NCBI GenBank assembly: GCA_002348005.1
Contig: DDYQ01000073.1
Location: forward strand, 216 to 6,567
DNA: 6,352 nucleotides
Reading direction: 5' to 3'
Origin: Desulfobacteraceae bacterium UBA2230
GTDB lineage: Bacteria; Desulfobacterota; Desulfobacteria; Desulfobacterales; Desulfosarcinaceae
This document shows positions 4,802-6,352 of this stretch, one piece after another. The stretch's first letter is position 1. Each line of letters opens with the position of its first letter. Under the pieces are notes generated by a model that saw nothing but the letters and a program-made list of their open reading frames with translations, was not told where the DNA came from and ran no database searches. The translations under genes and the position numbers were made by a program.

Positions 4802-6150
4802 TGCGTATGGATTCCGTGCAGTTTCATTTTGCGCCAGAGCGTACTGCGCGAGTATCCTAAAGCGGCAGCGGCCTGGCCTCGGTTGCCGTGGGCCCTGACC
4901 AGCGCTTCCAGGATCAGGTTTTTCTCAACCTCGGGCCAGGTGGCGCTTGATCCCGGAGATTGCACCAAAGGCACCTTGTCCGGCCGGACATCGATCGAGA
5001 AGTCCGGTTTTTCTTCGAGCAGATAGGCCGGCAGATGTTTCGGGAAAATTTTTTCATCCTGACACAGGTTGACCGCATATTCTACGACATTACGCAACTC
5101 CCGAACGTTGCCGGGAAACGGGTAGGCCATCAAAATTTTCAGCGCACGCGAAGAGAATCCGCTGATCGAACGTGCCAGCTTCTGATTGAATTGGTTCAGA
5201 AAATGATCGAGAAGCAGTCGGATATCGCCCTCGCGTTCGCGCAGGGCCGGAAGATGGGCGCGCAAGACATTAAGCCTGAAAAAAAGGTCCTGGCGGAAAC
5301 GCCCCTCGTGCACCATTTGCTCCAGATTACGGTGGGTGGCGGCGATAATGCGCACGTCGGCTTCGATGCCTTTGGTGCCACCTAATGGATAGATAACGCG
5401 ATCATCCAGGAAGGTCAGCAGCTTGACCTGCAGCGGCAGGGGGAGATCACCGATCTCGGTCAGGTAAATCGTTCCGGTATGGGCCAGATTGAAACGGCCG
5501 GGTTTGTTTTCCAGGGCCCCGGTAAAGGCGCCTTTGGTATGGCCGAACAATTCGGATTCCAGCAAGGTTTCGGGAAGGGCGCCACAGTTGATTTTGATGA
5601 ATGGTCCTTTTGCCCGCGCTGAAGCCTGGTGCAGGGCCTCGGCCAGAATATCCTTGCCGGTGCCTGTTTCGCCGGTGATCAGCACCGAGGAATCGCTTTG
5701 CGCAATGACCGGCATAACAGTAAAAAGCTTTTCCATCTGCCGGCTTTTGCCCAGGAGCTGTCCAAAACGGTAGGCCTGGTTGCTTTTTGCATCAAATTCC
5801 TTGAGCAGCCGCAGGTCCTCGATCGTCTCGATGAAGCCTGCCGGATTGCCGTGGTCGTCGTATAGACGTGAAAACGTCATGCGGAAGGGAATCATCCGAC
5901 GGTCGCGACTGATCAGGTCGCTTTCCAGGCAGACCCGTTCGGCCACCCCCGGATCGCGCGCCGGGCAACCGGTCAGGCAGATACGGCTGCGCAGCGCCTG
6001 GTGACAGGCAAGTCCCCGGGCTGCCGATGCAGGCAATCCGATGATCGCCTCCAGGGTCTGGTTGTAAAAAACGATCCGCCGCGAGAGATCCAGCAGCACG
6101 ATTCCGAGCGGTACATTGTCGAGCAGGCGCTGGATGTCGGAATCTATCAT
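4798..6150 (-). CDS. Sigma-54-dependent enhancer-binding regulator: PAS, AAA+, Fis-type HTH
   Basis: A 450-residue bacterial enhancer-binding protein that would remodel sigma-54 RNA polymerase by ATP hydrolysis. The PAS domain (about 5-115) carries a Cys cluster C49, C58, C62 and C74 (LACHQALRSRICLTGCPARD). The AAA+ domain (about 130-365) has Walker A GETGTGKD (160-167), the sigma-54 contact loop GAFTGA (207-212), a Walker B region IYLTEIGD with Thr231 where Asp is normal, AATHRNL (270-276), FRQDLFFRLNV with the Arg fingers, and PFPGNVREL (344-352). A Fis-type helix-turn-helix closes it (about 405-447; GNRGQAAAALGYSRSTLWRKM). There is no receiver domain, so control is probably by the PAS domain. 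The frame allows a GTG start at 6183, but the ATG at 6150 lies nearer the PAS domain and has GGA 9 bases upstream, so it is preferred. Its likely target is the promoter and array downstream (inference). Confidence 0.95.
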   Translation of the reverse strand: MIDSDIQRLLDNVPLGIVLLDLSRRIVFYNQTLEAIIGLPASAARGLACHQALRSRICLTGCPARDPGVAERVCLESDLISRDRRMIPFRMTFSRLYDDHGNPAGFIETIEDLRLLKEFDAKSNQAYRFGQLLGKSRQMEKLFTVMPVIAQSDSSVLITGETGTGKDILAEALHQASARAKGPFIKINCGALPETLLESELFGHTKGAFTGALENKPGRFNLAHTGTIYLTEIGDLPLPLQVKLLTFLDDRVIYPLGGTKGIEADVRIIAATHRNLEQMVHEGRFRQDLFFRLNVLRAHLPALREREGDIRLLLDHFLNQFNQKLARSISGFSSRALKILMAYPFPGNVRELRNVVEYAVNLCQDEKIFPKHLPAYLLEEKPDFSIDVRPDKVPLVQSPGSSATWPEVEKNLILEALVRAHGNRGQAAAALGYSRSTLWRKMKLHGIHTQ

Positions 6151-6227
6151 CTTATGGATTCCATTTTTGGGAACCACGGGCACTTCTCTTCATTGCGCGT
6201 ACACCCGGCGGCGCAGGGACATCGAGC

Positions 6228-6265
6228 AAAAAGGGGGGGCCGGCCGGTCAGGCACAGTCCCCCCT
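6228..6265 (-). terminator. Rho-independent terminator of the upstream (right-edge) gene
   Basis: The minus strand reads AGGGGGG (6265-6259), a spacer of about 19 bases that is itself partly self-complementary (CCGGCCGG), CCCCCC and then TTTTT (ending at 6228). A GC-rich stem followed directly by a T-run is the classic intrinsic form. It lies 24 bases after the stop of the right-edge gene and separates it from the activator gene, which should therefore have its own promoter in the short stretch up to its start; I see no convincing one there. Confidence 0.8.
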
Positions 6266-6289
6266 GGATGTTTTCTACGGCCGAGGCGC

Positions 6290-6352
6290 TTATTTGCGTC
6301 CGGAGTACTCCTGATAGGCCATGGCCACGGTGCGGTAGACCAGGTGGGCCAG
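6290..6352 (-). CDS. C-terminal 20 codons of an unidentified protein, 5' part beyond the window
   Basis: The minus strand is open from the window edge to a TAA at 6290-6292 and encodes a tail ending in VYRTVAMAYQEYSGRK. Codons look natural, and the stop is followed by a good terminator, which supports a real gene end. The visible part is too short to name a family: it looks like an amphipathic C-terminal helix of a soluble protein, but I do not recognise it. Confidence 0.7.
   Translation of the reverse strand: MAHLVYRTVAMAYQEYSGRK

Noticed and set aside
1..6352. CRISPR arrays, tRNA or rRNA genes, insertion sequences
   Set aside because: No regularly spaced long repeats, cloverleaf-like sequence, rRNA segments or transposase frames were seen; the only repeats are the short promoter-region sites.

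Overview
The window is a minus-strand signalling and transport locus. The gene types point to an anaerobic Desulfobacterota-type bacterium, such as a sulfate reducer of the Desulfobacterales: a sigma-54 activator with a Cys-bearing PAS domain, a stand-alone NifX/NifB-like small protein, a DASS/SLC13 anion transporter and a dCache histidine kinase. This taxonomic reading is inference from gene content; there is no rRNA or other phylogenetic marker. Coding DNA is moderately GC-rich, and the main control region (about 4260-4468) is clearly more AT-rich.

Reading in the direction of transcription (right to left): the last 20 codons of an unidentified gene (6290-6352) are followed by a rho-independent terminator (6228-6265). 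Next comes a PAS/AAA+/Fis-type sigma-54 enhancer-binding protein (4798-6150), whose stop overlaps the start of a NifX/NifB-family protein (4469-4801). A non-coding control region of about 230 bp follows. It holds a repeated 10-mer, AATGCNACAT, three times in helical phase plus a degenerate fourth copy, and then a good match to a sigma-54 -24/-12 promoter (4272-4287). That promoter would drive a tight operon: a degenerate receiver-domain protein (3812-4237), a two-CBS-domain protein (3258-3815, GTGA overlap) and a DASS-family transporter (1747-3240). After a 270-bp non-coding gap with two adjacent hairpins comes a membrane histidine kinase (1476 down to position 1), which runs off the left edge before its ATP-binding boxes.

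Working model (inference): the enhancer-binding protein, perhaps reading a redox or metal state through its PAS Cys cluster and perhaps with its NifX-like partner, binds the AATGCNACAT array and activates the sigma-54 promoter of the receiver-CBS-transporter operon. The CBS protein may gate or sense adenylate state for the transporter. The receiver lacks its phospho-acceptor Asp and other catalytic residues, so it cannot be a normal response regulator for the downstream kinase. The transporter has altered SNT-type substrate and sodium motifs, so its substrate should not be assumed to be a C4-dicarboxylate.
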